A stretch of 64,000 nucleotides of DNA from Hylemonella sp. GTDB taxonomy: Bacteria > Pseudomonadota > Gammaproteobacteria > Burkholderiales > Burkholderiaceae_C. Positions 36,682 to 44,772 of the stretch are shown here, piece by piece. Under the pieces are notes generated by a model, which saw nothing but the letters and a program-made list of their open reading frames with translations, ran no database searches and was not told where the DNA came from. Numbering within the stretch: position 1 is the first letter of the stretch; every line of letters begins with the position of its first letter. A program made the position numbers and the translations under genes. The stretch lies in the NCBI RefSeq assembly GCF_027532185.1, contig NZ_JAPZSV010000012.1, positions 1-64,000 of the forward strand, written 5' to 3'.

Positions 36682-36949
36682 AGGGCCTGTTCACACTGAT
36701 TTCTCAAGATGCGTTGCGGATCAAAAAAGTCATGCGGTAGGCGCGTGGACGCCGCCGGGGCGATCCCCGGCCAGTCCGCGCAACACCCCGCATGGCTTTT
36801 TTGGCCGCAACCCGCAGGGAACGGGGTGAAAACGGCGCCACTCGTTGTTGCACTCCTAGCCCAGGCGGCCAGCCTGGGCGTCGTCGTGCGCCTAGATCGG
36901 CGCCGTTTTCACCGCGTTCGCACTTGAGAAATCAGTGTGAACAGGCCCT
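36682..36949. mobile_element. MITE-like palindromic element with 27-bp terminal inverted repeats
   Basis: A 268-bp noncoding unit bounded by perfect 27-bp inverted repeats, 36682-36708 (starting AGGGCCTGTTCACACTG) and 36923-36949. Inside lie two further arms: 36723-36737 with 36788-36802 (14 of 15 pairs), capped by a CGGGG-CGAT-CCCCG hairpin, and 36825-36839 with 36899-36913 (15 of 15), capped by CCCAGGC-GGCCA-GCCTGGG. The unit can fold as a three-way junction. No target duplication is obvious and no transposase is encoded. It lies in the promoter region between the MocR gene and the DMT operon and ends 5 bp before the DMT start. A fixed structured repeat is the alternative to a MITE. Confidence 0.72.
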
Positions 36950-36954
36950 CGTCC

Positions 36955-37896
36955 ATGTCATCCCATCCCTCGCCCCAGACGGTCCGCCGCGGTTACGCCC
37001 TCGGCCTGCTGGGCGTGTGCGTCTTCGCGCTCACCCTGCCCATGACCCGCCTGGCCACGGGCACGCCCGAGGCGCCCCAGCTGGCCGGCCTGTACATCGC
37101 CGCCGGCCGCGCCGTGGTGGCGGCCGCGCTCTCGGCCCTCTTCCTGCTGGCTGTGCGCGCACCGCGGCCCACGCGCGCGCAGTGGTCCACCCTGGCCTGG
37201 GTGGCGCTGGGCGTGGTCTTCGGCTTTCCCTTCCTGACCTCCATTGCGATGCGCCATGTGGAGGCCGTGCACGCCAGTGTGATCGTGGGTGTGCTGCCCC
37301 TGGCCACGGCCGCCGTGGGCGCGCTGCTTCAACGCCAGCGGCCCTCGCTCGGCTTCTGGCTCTGTGCGCTCGCAGGCACGGGCCTGGTCGTGGCCTTTGC
37401 CATCCTGCGCTCGGGCAGTGCGGGGCTGAGCCTGCACCCGGCCGATCTGCTGCTCCTGCTGGCCATGCTCTGTGCCGCCGTGGGCTACGCCCATGGCGGA
37501 CGCCTCGCGCAACACATGCCGGCCACGCACGTGATCTGCTGGGCCCTGCTGCTGTCCCTGCCCGTGACGCTGCCGCTCACGCTCTGGACCTGGCCGCAGC
37601 AACCCGTCAGCGCCACGGCCTGGGGCGGCTTCGCCTACACCGCCGTGTTCTCCATGTGGCTGGGCTTCTTCGCCTGGTACCAGGGCCTGGCCCTGGGGGG
37701 CACGGTGCGCGTGAGCCAGCTGCAGCTGCTGCAGCCCTTCATCTCCATGCTCTGCGCCGTGCCCCTGCTGGGCGAAACGCTGGACGCGCTCACCCTGGGC
37801 TGCGGCCTGGCCGTGATCGCCCTGGTCTATGCCGGGCGCAAAATGCCGGTGCACACCTCGTCCTCTACTCTGCTCCCGCAAGGAAAAACACCATGA
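36955..37896 (+). CDS. EamA/DMT-family transporter
   Basis: A 313-aa membrane protein with about ten hydrophobic segments in two EamA repeats (second near HVICWALLLSLPVTLPLTLW). The family exports small metabolites such as amino acids. The ATG at 36955 has no ribosome site, because the palindromic element ends 5 bp upstream; an in-frame GTG at 36937 lies inside the repeat arm. It overlaps the aminotransferase by 4 nt. With a MocR regulator and aminotransferase next door, an amino-acid-like substrate is likely. Confidence 0.82.
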   Translation: MSSHPSPQTVRRGYALGLLGVCVFALTLPMTRLATGTPEAPQLAGLYIAAGRAVVAAALSALFLLAVRAPRPTRAQWSTLAWVALGVVFGFPFLTSIAMRHVEAVHASVIVGVLPLATAAVGALLQRQRPSLGFWLCALAGTGLVVAFAILRSGSAGLSLHPADLLLLLAMLCAAVGYAHGGRLAQHMPATHVICWALLLSLPVTLPLTLWTWPQQPVSATAWGGFAYTAVFSMWLGFFAWYQGLALGGTVRVSQLQLLQPFISMLCAVPLLGETLDALTLGCGLAVIALVYAGRKMPVHTSSSTLLPQGKTP

Positions 37897-39089
37897 ACGC
37901 GCGCACCCCCTCCACCTCCCCCTGGGTGCTGTCCGGGCGGGCCGACCAGATGAACCCCTCGGTGCTGCGCGAGTTGCTCAAGGTCACCGAGCGCCCCGAT
38001 ATGATCAGCTTCGCCGGCGGCCTGCCCTCGCCCAAGACCTTCCCGGTCGCAGAGTTCGAGGCCGCCTGCAGCCGTGTGCTGCGTGAAGACGCCGACGCCG
38101 CGCTGCAGTACGCCGCCAGCGAAGGCTACGGCCCCCTGCGCGAGATGGTGGCCGCCTCGCTGCCCTGGAAGGTCGAGCCCGCGCAGGTGCTCATCACCAC
38201 GGGCTCGCAGCAGGGCCTGGACCTCGCGGCCAAGGTGCTGATCGACCCGGGCAGCCGCATCCTGGTGGAAACGCCCACCTACCTCGGTGCGCTGCAGGCC
38301 TTCGCGCCCATGGAGCCACGGGTCACTGACGTGGCCAGCGACGATGAAGGCGTGGACATCACCGCGCTGCGCGCCGCGCAAGCGGCCGGCACACCGGCGC
38401 GCTTCTTCTACGTGCTGCCCAATTTCCAGAACCCCAGCGGCCGCCTGATGAGCGAAGCACGCCGTGCTGCCCTGAGCCGGACCGCGGCCGAGCTCAGCCT
38501 GCCCCTGATCGAGGACAACCCCTATGGCGAACTCTGGTTCGACGCCCCGCCGCCCGCGCCGCTGACGGCCCGCCACCCAGAAGGCTGCCTCTACCTCGGT
38601 TCATTTTCCAAGGTGCTGGCGCCCAGCCTGCGCCTGGGTTATCTGGTCGCGCCGCCCGCGCTTTTCCCCAAGCTGCTGCAGGCCAAGCAGGCCGCCGATC
38701 TGCACAGCCCGGGCTTCAACCAGCGTGTGGTCGCCGAGGTGATTCGTGACGGCTTCCTCGACCGTCACGTGCCGCGCATCCGCGCGCTCTACAAGGCGCA
38801 GCGTGATGTCATGTTGGCCGCGCTGCAGAAGCATATGCCTGAGGGCGTGAGCTGGAACGCACCGGCCGGCGGCATGTTTCTCTGGGCGCGCCTGCCTGCG
38901 GGTCTGGACGCCGCGGCCCTGCTGCCCAAGGCCGTAGCACGCGGCGTGGCCTATGTGCCGGGCGCGGCTTTCTATGCCGGCGCGGCCGACACGCGCACGC
39001 TGCGCCTGTCCTTCGTCACGGCCAGCCCTGCAGACATCGAACGCGGCATTGCCGCGCTGGCCACCGTCATCCGCGAACACACACCATGA
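37893..39089 (+). CDS. PLP-dependent aminotransferase (LysN/2-aminoadipate type)
   Basis: A 398-aa fold-type I aminotransferase. The PLP Lys is in YLGSFSKVLAPSLRLGYL, with the cofactor-binding segments TTGSQQGLDLAAKVL and LPNFQNPSGRLMSEARR. The N-terminal FAGGLPSPKTFPV resembles 2-aminoadipate and branched-chain aminotransferases of the LysN/ARO8 group. The amino donor and acceptor cannot be read from sequence. It is coupled to its neighbours by 4-nt ATGA overlaps. Confidence 0.88.
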   Translation: MNARTPSTSPWVLSGRADQMNPSVLRELLKVTERPDMISFAGGLPSPKTFPVAEFEAACSRVLREDADAALQYAASEGYGPLREMVAASLPWKVEPAQVLITTGSQQGLDLAAKVLIDPGSRILVETPTYLGALQAFAPMEPRVTDVASDDEGVDITALRAAQAAGTPARFFYVLPNFQNPSGRLMSEARRAALSRTAAELSLPLIEDNPYGELWFDAPPPAPLTARHPEGCLYLGSFSKVLAPSLRLGYLVAPPALFPKLLQAKQAADLHSPGFNQRVVAEVIRDGFLDRHVPRIRALYKAQRDVMLAALQKHMPEGVSWNAPAGGMFLWARLPAGLDAAALLPKAVARGVAYVPGAAFYAGAADTRTLRLSFVTASPADIERGIAALATVIREHTP

Positions 39090-40006
39090 ACCTCCGTCCC
39101 TACCGCCAGGTCGACGTCTTCACCAGCACGCCCTACTGGGGCAATCCCCTGGCCGTGGTGCTAGACGGCACGGGTCTCTCCGACGAACAGATGCAACGCT
39201 TCGCGCGCTGGACCAATCTCTCGGAGACCACCTTCCTGCTACCGCCCAGCGAGGCAGATGCCGACTACCGCGTGCGCATCTTCACGCCCGGTGGTGAGTT
39301 ACCCTTTGCCGGTCATCCCACGCTGGGCAGCTGCCAGGCCTGGCTCGACATGGGCGGCAAACCGAAGGATCCGCAGCGCATCGTGCAGGAATGCGCCGTG
39401 GGCCGAGTGCCCATCCGCCGCAGCGGCGCGCAGCTCGCCTTCGCCGCGCCACCGCTTCAACGCAGCACCCCCGCACCCCAGCTGCTGGCTGGCGTGGCCC
39501 AGGCCCTGGGGCTCAAGCCCGCGCAGATCCGTGCCGCCCAGCTGCTGGACAACGGCCCGAAGTGGCTGGGCCTGCTGCTCGACAGCGCCGATACGGTGCT
39601 CGCACTCACACCCGACCACACGCGCCTGCGCGAGCTGGGCCAGAAGGTCGGCGTGGCCGCACTCACCACCGAACCCGCCGCCGTGCAGCTGATCGCACGC
39701 AGCAGCCGCGAAGCCCGCGCCTTTGCCGACCACGCCGACGATGCCCCCCATCTGGCCACGCCCGACCTGGAGGTGCGTGCCTTCGCCGCCCCCGTGGGCA
39801 TCACCGAAGACCCGGTCACCGGCAGTCTCAACGCCAGCCTCGCGCAGTGGCTCATGGCCGAGGGCCACCTCGGCACACGCTACATCGCCGCCCAGGGCAC
39901 CTGCCTGGAGCGCGCGGGCCGCGTGCTGCTGGAACGCGACGAAGCCGGCCAAGTCTGGGTGGGCGGCCAGGTACAGACCTGCATCACGGGACACGTGCAG
40001 CTGTGA
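39086..40006 (+). CDS. PhzF-family isomerase
   Basis: A 306-aa PhzF-like protein. The catalytic Glu is in LSETTFLLPP and the conserved TPGGELPFAGHPTLGS follows; the second half has GITEDPVTGSLNASLA. Family members isomerise or epimerise small acids, as in phenazine synthesis, but no phenazine genes are here. The stop overlaps the next gene's GTG. Confidence 0.88.
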   Translation: MNLRPYRQVDVFTSTPYWGNPLAVVLDGTGLSDEQMQRFARWTNLSETTFLLPPSEADADYRVRIFTPGGELPFAGHPTLGSCQAWLDMGGKPKDPQRIVQECAVGRVPIRRSGAQLAFAAPPLQRSTPAPQLLAGVAQALGLKPAQIRAAQLLDNGPKWLGLLLDSADTVLALTPDHTRLRELGQKVGVAALTTEPAAVQLIARSSREARAFADHADDAPHLATPDLEVRAFAAPVGITEDPVTGSLNASLAQWLMAEGHLGTRYIAAQGTCLERAGRVLLERDEAGQVWVGGQVQTCITGHVQL

Positions 40007-40671
40007 GCGCAGCGCTCGACCACCTCGTCGTCGTCGCAGCCACGCTGGACGAAGGCGTGGCCTGGTGCGAGGCCACGCTGGGCATCACGCCCGGCCCCGG
40101 CGGCCAGCATGCGCTGATGGGAACGCACAACCGGCTCTTCAGCATCGCGACGCCCGATTTCCCGCTGGCTTATTTCGAGATCATCGCCATCGACCCGGCG
40201 GCGCCCGCCCCGACGCGCCGGCGCTGGTTCGACATGGACGATGCCGCCTTGCAGCAGCGTGTACGCCGCAAGGGCCCGCAGCTCGTGCACTGGGTCGCGC
40301 GCGTGGACAACGCGCCTGCCGCCGTCGCCTCGCTGCAAGCCCAGGGGCTCGACCGCGGCGAGGTCCTCGCCGCCTCGCGCCCCACGCCGCAAGGTCTGCT
40401 GCAATGGCAGATCACGGTGCGTCCGGATGGACAGCGTTTGTTCGACGGTCTGCTGCCCACGCTGATCCAGTGGGGCACCGCGCATCCGGCAGCAGCCATG
40501 CCCGCCAGCGGCATCACGCTGATCGGGCTGGAGCTACAGCATCCGCGGGCTGAGGAACTGAATGCGGCCAGTGCAGCCCTGGGATTGGGCTCGCTGAAGG
40601 TACGGCAAGGGCCCGCGCGACTGTGCGCTCGACTGCAGACGCCATCGGGTGTGCTCACCATCGGCGACTGA
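40003..40671 (+). CDS. VOC/glyoxalase-like protein
   Basis: A 222-aa protein of the glyoxalase-like (Glyoxalase_3) type: LDHLVVVAATLDEGVAWCEA at the N terminus and a second module from about residue 110. The start is the GTG at 40003, overlapping the phzF-like stop. Metal-binding sites are not obvious beyond the first His. It is the last gene of the operon and its function is unknown. Confidence 0.75.
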   Translation: MSAALDHLVVVAATLDEGVAWCEATLGITPGPGGQHALMGTHNRLFSIATPDFPLAYFEIIAIDPAAPAPTRRRWFDMDDAALQQRVRRKGPQLVHWVARVDNAPAAVASLQAQGLDRGEVLAASRPTPQGLLQWQITVRPDGQRLFDGLLPTLIQWGTAHPAAAMPASGITLIGLELQHPRAEELNAASAALGLGSLKVRQGPARLCARLQTPSGVLTIGD

Positions 40672-40718
40672 CACCAGCATGGTCGGCACGGTCGGCGCTG
40701 CATCGTGTCCCGCCAAGA

Positions 40719-40747
40719 ACAAAGCGCGCCCCAAGGGCGCGCTTTGT
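40719..40747. terminator. Bidirectional-looking hairpin between convergent genes
   Basis: A 12-bp perfect stem, ACAAAGCGCGCC / GGCGCGCTTTGT, with a 5-nt CCAAG loop, between the VOC and outer-membrane genes. T-tracts are short, so efficiency is uncertain. Confidence 0.7.
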
Positions 40748-40770
40748 CGAGAAGGTGAAGTCGTGGCGAC

Positions 40771-41403
40771 TCAGAACTTCCAGAGGTAGCCGGCGCTGAG
40801 TGCCGTGGAGTTGTTGTCGGACACACCACCGATTCTTTGCAGGGTGTTGAGCTGGAAGCGCACCACGCCAGGTCCGGCTGGCAGGTCGTAGCCAACGCCG
40901 AGGATTGTGCCCGTGCCGCTGTCGGTGGATGTGCCAGAGGCGGCACTGCCGTTGCTCGAGGCGCTGACAACGATCTTCTGCTCATAGCTGGTCAGACCAG
41001 CACGGAAGAACAGACGATCAAGCCCGGGCTGATCGAAAGGCTTGACCACCGCGGAGATGTCAAAGCCGCTGACAGACAGTTTGACATTGCCGGTGTAAGT
41101 TAATGCACCGCCGGTCACACCGGAAAAGTTCGCCCTCGCCTCACCGCTGTTCAGATAACCCAGCTCTGCGGCGACATACTTGTTGATCTGGTAGCCGCCA
41201 AAGAAGCGGGCGAAGCCGATGCCCGTGTCCTGGGTCACAGCGGCAGAGCCACCAAGTTCATTCACAAGACCGTTGGCCAGGTCCTGGGCTTGGTCTTTGA
41301 CTGAAGCGGCACCGGCCTCGGCACCAATATAGAAGCCCGTCTGGGCAAAAGCCGCACCGGAAACGGCCATGGCGACTGTAAAAGCAATCAGCGTTTTTTT
41401 CAT
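40771..41403 (-). CDS. Outer-membrane beta-barrel protein
   Basis: A 210-aa protein with a signal peptide (MKKTLIAFTVAMAVSGAAFA) and an OmpA/OmpW-like eight-stranded barrel: GFYIGAEAGAAS at the N terminus, alternating strands, and a terminal Phe in SAGYLWKF, the outer-membrane sorting signal. The frame extends upstream, but the signal peptide starts at the ATG at 41403. Function is unknown. Confidence 0.82.
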   Translation of the reverse strand: MKKTLIAFTVAMAVSGAAFAQTGFYIGAEAGAASVKDQAQDLANGLVNELGGSAAVTQDTGIGFARFFGGYQINKYVAAELGYLNSGEARANFSGVTGGALTYTGNVKLSVSGFDISAVVKPFDQPGLDRLFFRAGLTSYEQKIVVSASSNGSAASGTSTDSGTGTILGVGYDLPAGPGVVRFQLNTLQRIGGVSDNNSTALSAGYLWKF

Positions 41404-41596
41404 TGGGAACTTCCTGTTGAAGTATGCCCGCCTCCCTGTGAGGACGGGCCGGCGCATCCTACCCAAAAAATGCCTCGGCCTCAGGGCCTGCGTTCAAGCC
41501 TGTCTGCAGCGACGGCCCATTGACTCCTGAATTGATAGCAAGGATCAGTCTCTCTGGCGACTGCACGGGCGCGCCGTCCTTGCCAGAATGAGCGCC

Positions 41597-42265
41597 ATGG
41601 GAACCCTTTATCTCGTGCGCCACGGCCAGGCCTCCTTCGGCGCGGCGGACTACGACCAGCTCAGTGAACTCGGTGGCCGACAGAGCGAGCGCCTGGGTCG
41701 CTACTGGCGCGAACGCGGCCTCCGCTTCGAAGCCGTGTACAGCGGCACCCTGCGCCGGCACGCACAGACCTGGGCCGGCATCGCGGCCGGTGCGGGCTAC
41801 GACAACCATGTGATCGCGCTCGAAGGCCTCAACGAATACGACAGCGAGGCGGTGATCGCGGCCATCCACCCGCAGCCGCTGGAGAAACCCGAGACTCCCG
41901 AGATGGTCCGGCATCACTTCCGTCTGCTGCGCGACGGGCTGCGCCAGTGGATGAATGGCGTGGTGAGCCCAAGGGGTATGCCGAGCTATGCGGACTTCCA
42001 GGCGGGCGTGAGCGATGCGCTGGAGCGGGTGCGCAAGAACCATGAAGGTCCGGTGCTCATCGTCTCCAGTGGCGGCCCGATCTCCACCGCGGTGGGCCAT
42101 GTACTGGGCACCACGCCCGAGACCACGATCGAACTCAACCTGCGCATCCGCAACAGCGCGCTGACGCAGTTCGACTACAACCCCAAGCGCCACAGCCTGA
42201 TCAGCTTCAACACCCTGCCGCACCTGGACCACCCGGAGCTCTCGGATTGGGTGACCTATTCCTGA
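41597..42265 (+). CDS. Histidine phosphatase family protein
   Basis: A 222-aa phosphoglycerate-mutase-like protein. The catalytic motif LVRHGQASFG is near the N terminus and the second His may be in the SSGGPIST region. The exact substrate is unknown. An in-frame ATG three codons earlier (41588) is also possible. It stands alone between an outer-membrane gene and a LuxR gene. Confidence 0.85.
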   Translation: MGTLYLVRHGQASFGAADYDQLSELGGRQSERLGRYWRERGLRFEAVYSGTLRRHAQTWAGIAAGAGYDNHVIALEGLNEYDSEAVIAAIHPQPLEKPETPEMVRHHFRLLRDGLRQWMNGVVSPRGMPSYADFQAGVSDALERVRKNHEGPVLIVSSGGPISTAVGHVLGTTPETTIELNLRIRNSALTQFDYNPKRHSLISFNTLPHLDHPELSDWVTYS

Positions 42266-42273
42266 AACGCTGA

Positions 42274-43053
42274 TCAGTGCCGGGTAGACGGCGCGTGCAG
42301 CATCAAGGCGTAGAGCTCGTTGCGGAAGTGGATGCCGAGGCGCTCGAAGGCGCGGTTGCGGTAGGTCTTGACGCTGGGCACGCTCAGACCCAGATCGGCA
42401 GCGATGCCGTCGTAGGTCATGCCGCGCAGCAGGCGTACGCAGACGTCGAGTTCGCGCGGCGTCAACGCCGGCTGCAGGGCCTGCAGGCGCTGCGCCGGTG
42501 ATGCATCCACCGCCTCCAGGGCCACGTGTTTGTGCGCCAGCGCCAGCAGTGCGGGCGCCAGGGCCTCGAAGTCGGCCACCTGCGCATCGCTGAACGGGGC
42601 CTGGTGCTGGTGCCGGTAGAAGTTCACGGCAAACAGACCATCGTCACGCGCCTGCACCACCGATACACGCTCGGCCACGCCATGCGCCTCGTAGACGCGG
42701 GCGCGGTGCTGGGCCGGGACTTCCTCTGCCGTCAGATGACACAGGAGCGGCCGCTCCTCGCTCTGCGCTTCGGCGATCAGCGTGCGATCGCTGCGGTAGG
42801 GACCGGAGAGATAGGCCTGCCAGCAGTCGCGCGTGGTGTCGGGCACGCCCAGGCTGCCCGAGAGGAAGAGCTGCGGCACGCAGTGACGCCCCGTGCGGTA
42901 GACCGAGAAGGAAGCCGCGGGCACCAGGGGTTGCAGGGTTTCGAGCAGCGCGGCACGAAAGCGCGGCTGGCCCAGTTGATGGATGAGACCGGCCAGCAGC
43001 TGGGCATGACGGCCCGTGCCGCTGGCACTGCTGTTGCAGGTCCACTTGCGCAT
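42274..43053 (-). CDS. LuxR-family transcriptional regulator
   Basis: A 259-aa protein with a C-terminal LuxR HTH (LTPRELDVCVRLLRGMTYDG, then IAADLGLSVPSVKTYRNRAF) at about residues 190-250. The N-terminal 180 residues carry no recognised sensor fold, and there is no receiver aspartate. It is divergent from the DUF3237 gene and may regulate it and the TTT receptor gene. Confidence 0.83.
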   Translation of the reverse strand: MRKWTCNSSASGTGRHAQLLAGLIHQLGQPRFRAALLETLQPLVPAASFSVYRTGRHCVPQLFLSGSLGVPDTTRDCWQAYLSGPYRSDRTLIAEAQSEERPLLCHLTAEEVPAQHRARVYEAHGVAERVSVVQARDDGLFAVNFYRHQHQAPFSDAQVADFEALAPALLALAHKHVALEAVDASPAQRLQALQPALTPRELDVCVRLLRGMTYDGIAADLGLSVPSVKTYRNRAFERLGIHFRNELYALMLHAPSTRH

Positions 43054-43138
43054 GCGTCTCCTCGCTTTGTCTGTTTTTGATGCGTTGTCATCTTAAGGGA
43101 TGACAGCGTATCGGGAGCGTCCGTCCTAAGCTGCGGCG

Positions 43139-43603
43139 ATGTCTCTTTCCGTCCCCGCCCTGGAATTCTTTGCCGAGCTCTCGGTCCATGTCGCCGCGCC
43201 ACAGGACGTCGGCCCCACCCTGCATGGCCAGCGCCGTCTCATCCCCATCCTGGGCGGCGAGGCCCGTGGCACGGGCTGGACGGCGCGCGTGCTGCCTGGC
43301 GGCGCCGACTACCAGCTCATCGTGAGCCCCCGCCTGGCCGAGCTCGACGCGCGCTATGTGCTCGAGACCGATGCCGGCGACCTGATCTATGTGCAGAACC
43401 GCGCGCTGCGCGCCGCCGCGCCCGAGGTCACCGCGCGCCTGCTGCGCGGCGAGCCCGTGGACCCGGCGCAGGTCTATTTCCGCTGCAGCCCGAGCTTCGA
43501 GACCGCCTCGCCCGCGCTGGGCTGGATCGCCGAGCGCCTCTTCATCGGCAGCGGCGTACGCCGGCCTGATCGCGTGGAGATGCAGTTTTTCGCCGTGAAC
43601 TGA
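43139..43603 (+). CDS. DUF3237-domain protein
   Basis: A 154-aa protein matching the DUF3237 family (LIPILGGEARGTGWTARVLP, GGADYQLIVSP). The family has no established function. It is followed after 25 nt by a Bug-type receptor gene, so a joint role in organic-acid use is possible. Confidence 0.75.
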   Translation: MSLSVPALEFFAELSVHVAAPQDVGPTLHGQRRLIPILGGEARGTGWTARVLPGGADYQLIVSPRLAELDARYVLETDAGDLIYVQNRALRAAAPEVTARLLRGEPVDPAQVYFRCSPSFETASPALGWIAERLFIGSGVRRPDRVEMQFFAVN

Positions 43604-43628
43604 ATTGAACTCACAACAGGAGACCCGC

Positions 43629-44621
43629 ATGAAAACTTTGTTCCCCCTGCGCCGCGCGCTCATCGCCGGCACCGCCCTGCTTGCCGGCCTGGCCGCCACC
43701 GGCGTGCAAGCCCAGGCTGCCTACCCCAACCGCCCCGTGCGCATCATCGTCGGCTTCCCGGCCGGCACCGGCCCCGACATCGTGGCGCGCCTGCTGGCGC
43801 AGAAACTCTCCGAAGGCTGGGGCAACCAGGGCGTGATCGTGGACAACAAGCCCGGCGCTGGCGGCCTGATCGCGGCCAGCGAAGCCGCGCGCGCCACGCC
43901 CGATGGCTACACGCTGATGCTGGGCGAGACCGGCCAGCTCAGCATCGCGCCCAGCAGCTACAACAAGCTGCCCTACAACCCCACGCAGGACTTCGCGCCC
44001 GTGAGCCAGGTGGTCAGCGCCGACTTTGCGCTGCTGGTCAACCCGCAGAAAGTGCCGGCGAAGAACGTGAAAGAGTTCGTGGGCTGGGTGCAGCAGCAGA
44101 AGGGCCTGTTCATGGCCACCTTCGGCGCGGGCACGCCGGGCCATTTCGGTGCCTTCATGTTCGGCGAGGCGATCAAGGTCAAGCCCGAGGCTGTGCACTA
44201 CAAGAGCACGGCCGACGCGCTCGGCGGGCTCTTCAGCGGTGACGTGCAGGGCGTCTTCGCCAGCGTGGGCCTGGCTGCGCCCAATGTGAAGGCCGGCAAG
44301 CTGCTGGCCCTGGGCACCACCGGCCCGGCGCGCGCCGGCGCGCTGCCCGATGTGCCCACGATCAAGGAACAGGGCTACCCGACGCTGGAGTTCAGCTCCT
44401 GGTTCGGCATCGTGGCGCCCTCACGCACATCGCCCGAGATCCTGGCCAAGCTCAGTACCGACATCCAGAAGGCCGTGGCCGATCCCGCCATGCGCACCAA
44501 GCTGGAGGAGGCGGGCTTTCGCGTGACCGGCACCACGGCCGAGGCCTTCGCACGCATCATCGCGGCCGACACCGTGACCTGGGGCAAGGCCGTCGCGGCC
44601 ACAGGCTTCAAGGCCGACTGA
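43629..44621 (+). CDS. Tripartite tricarboxylate (Bug family) substrate-binding protein
   Basis: A 330-aa periplasmic receptor. It has a signal peptide (about 1-35), then the Bug-family start YPNRPVRIIVGFPAGTGPDI and VDNKPGAGGLIAASEAAR. Family members bind organic acids such as citrate-like or aromatic compounds. No TctA/TctB membrane genes are near, so it is an orphan receptor, common in Comamonadaceae. It ends before a terminator. Confidence 0.92.
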   Translation: MKTLFPLRRALIAGTALLAGLAATGVQAQAAYPNRPVRIIVGFPAGTGPDIVARLLAQKLSEGWGNQGVIVDNKPGAGGLIAASEAARATPDGYTLMLGETGQLSIAPSSYNKLPYNPTQDFAPVSQVVSADFALLVNPQKVPAKNVKEFVGWVQQQKGLFMATFGAGTPGHFGAFMFGEAIKVKPEAVHYKSTADALGGLFSGDVQGVFASVGLAAPNVKAGKLLALGTTGPARAGALPDVPTIKEQGYPTLEFSSWFGIVAPSRTSPEILAKLSTDIQKAVADPAMRTKLEEAGFRVTGTTAEAFARIIAADTVTWGKAVAATGFKAD

Positions 44622-44662
44622 GGCCGAGGCTACATTCAGCACACCCGCCGCAGCGCACCAGA

Positions 44663-44703
44663 AGAGGGAGCGGGCCGAACAGGCCCGCTCCCTCTCGCTT
44701 TTT
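44663..44703 (+). terminator. Strong terminator after the TTT receptor gene
   Basis: A 14-bp perfect stem (44663-44676 with 44682-44695), 5-nt GAACA loop, then CGCTTTTT. Confidence 0.9.
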
Positions 44704-44772
44704 CAGGCCATCGCGCGTAGAGTGATTGCGTACCCTGCGTGATCTCCCCTCCACCTCCAGAAGAAGAAGGCC

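Noticed and set aside
36588-36707. N-terminal extension of the MocR frame into the palindromic element
   Set aside because: The extra 40 residues precede the HTH and derive partly from repeat sequence; the ATG at 36587 starts a normal GntR domain.
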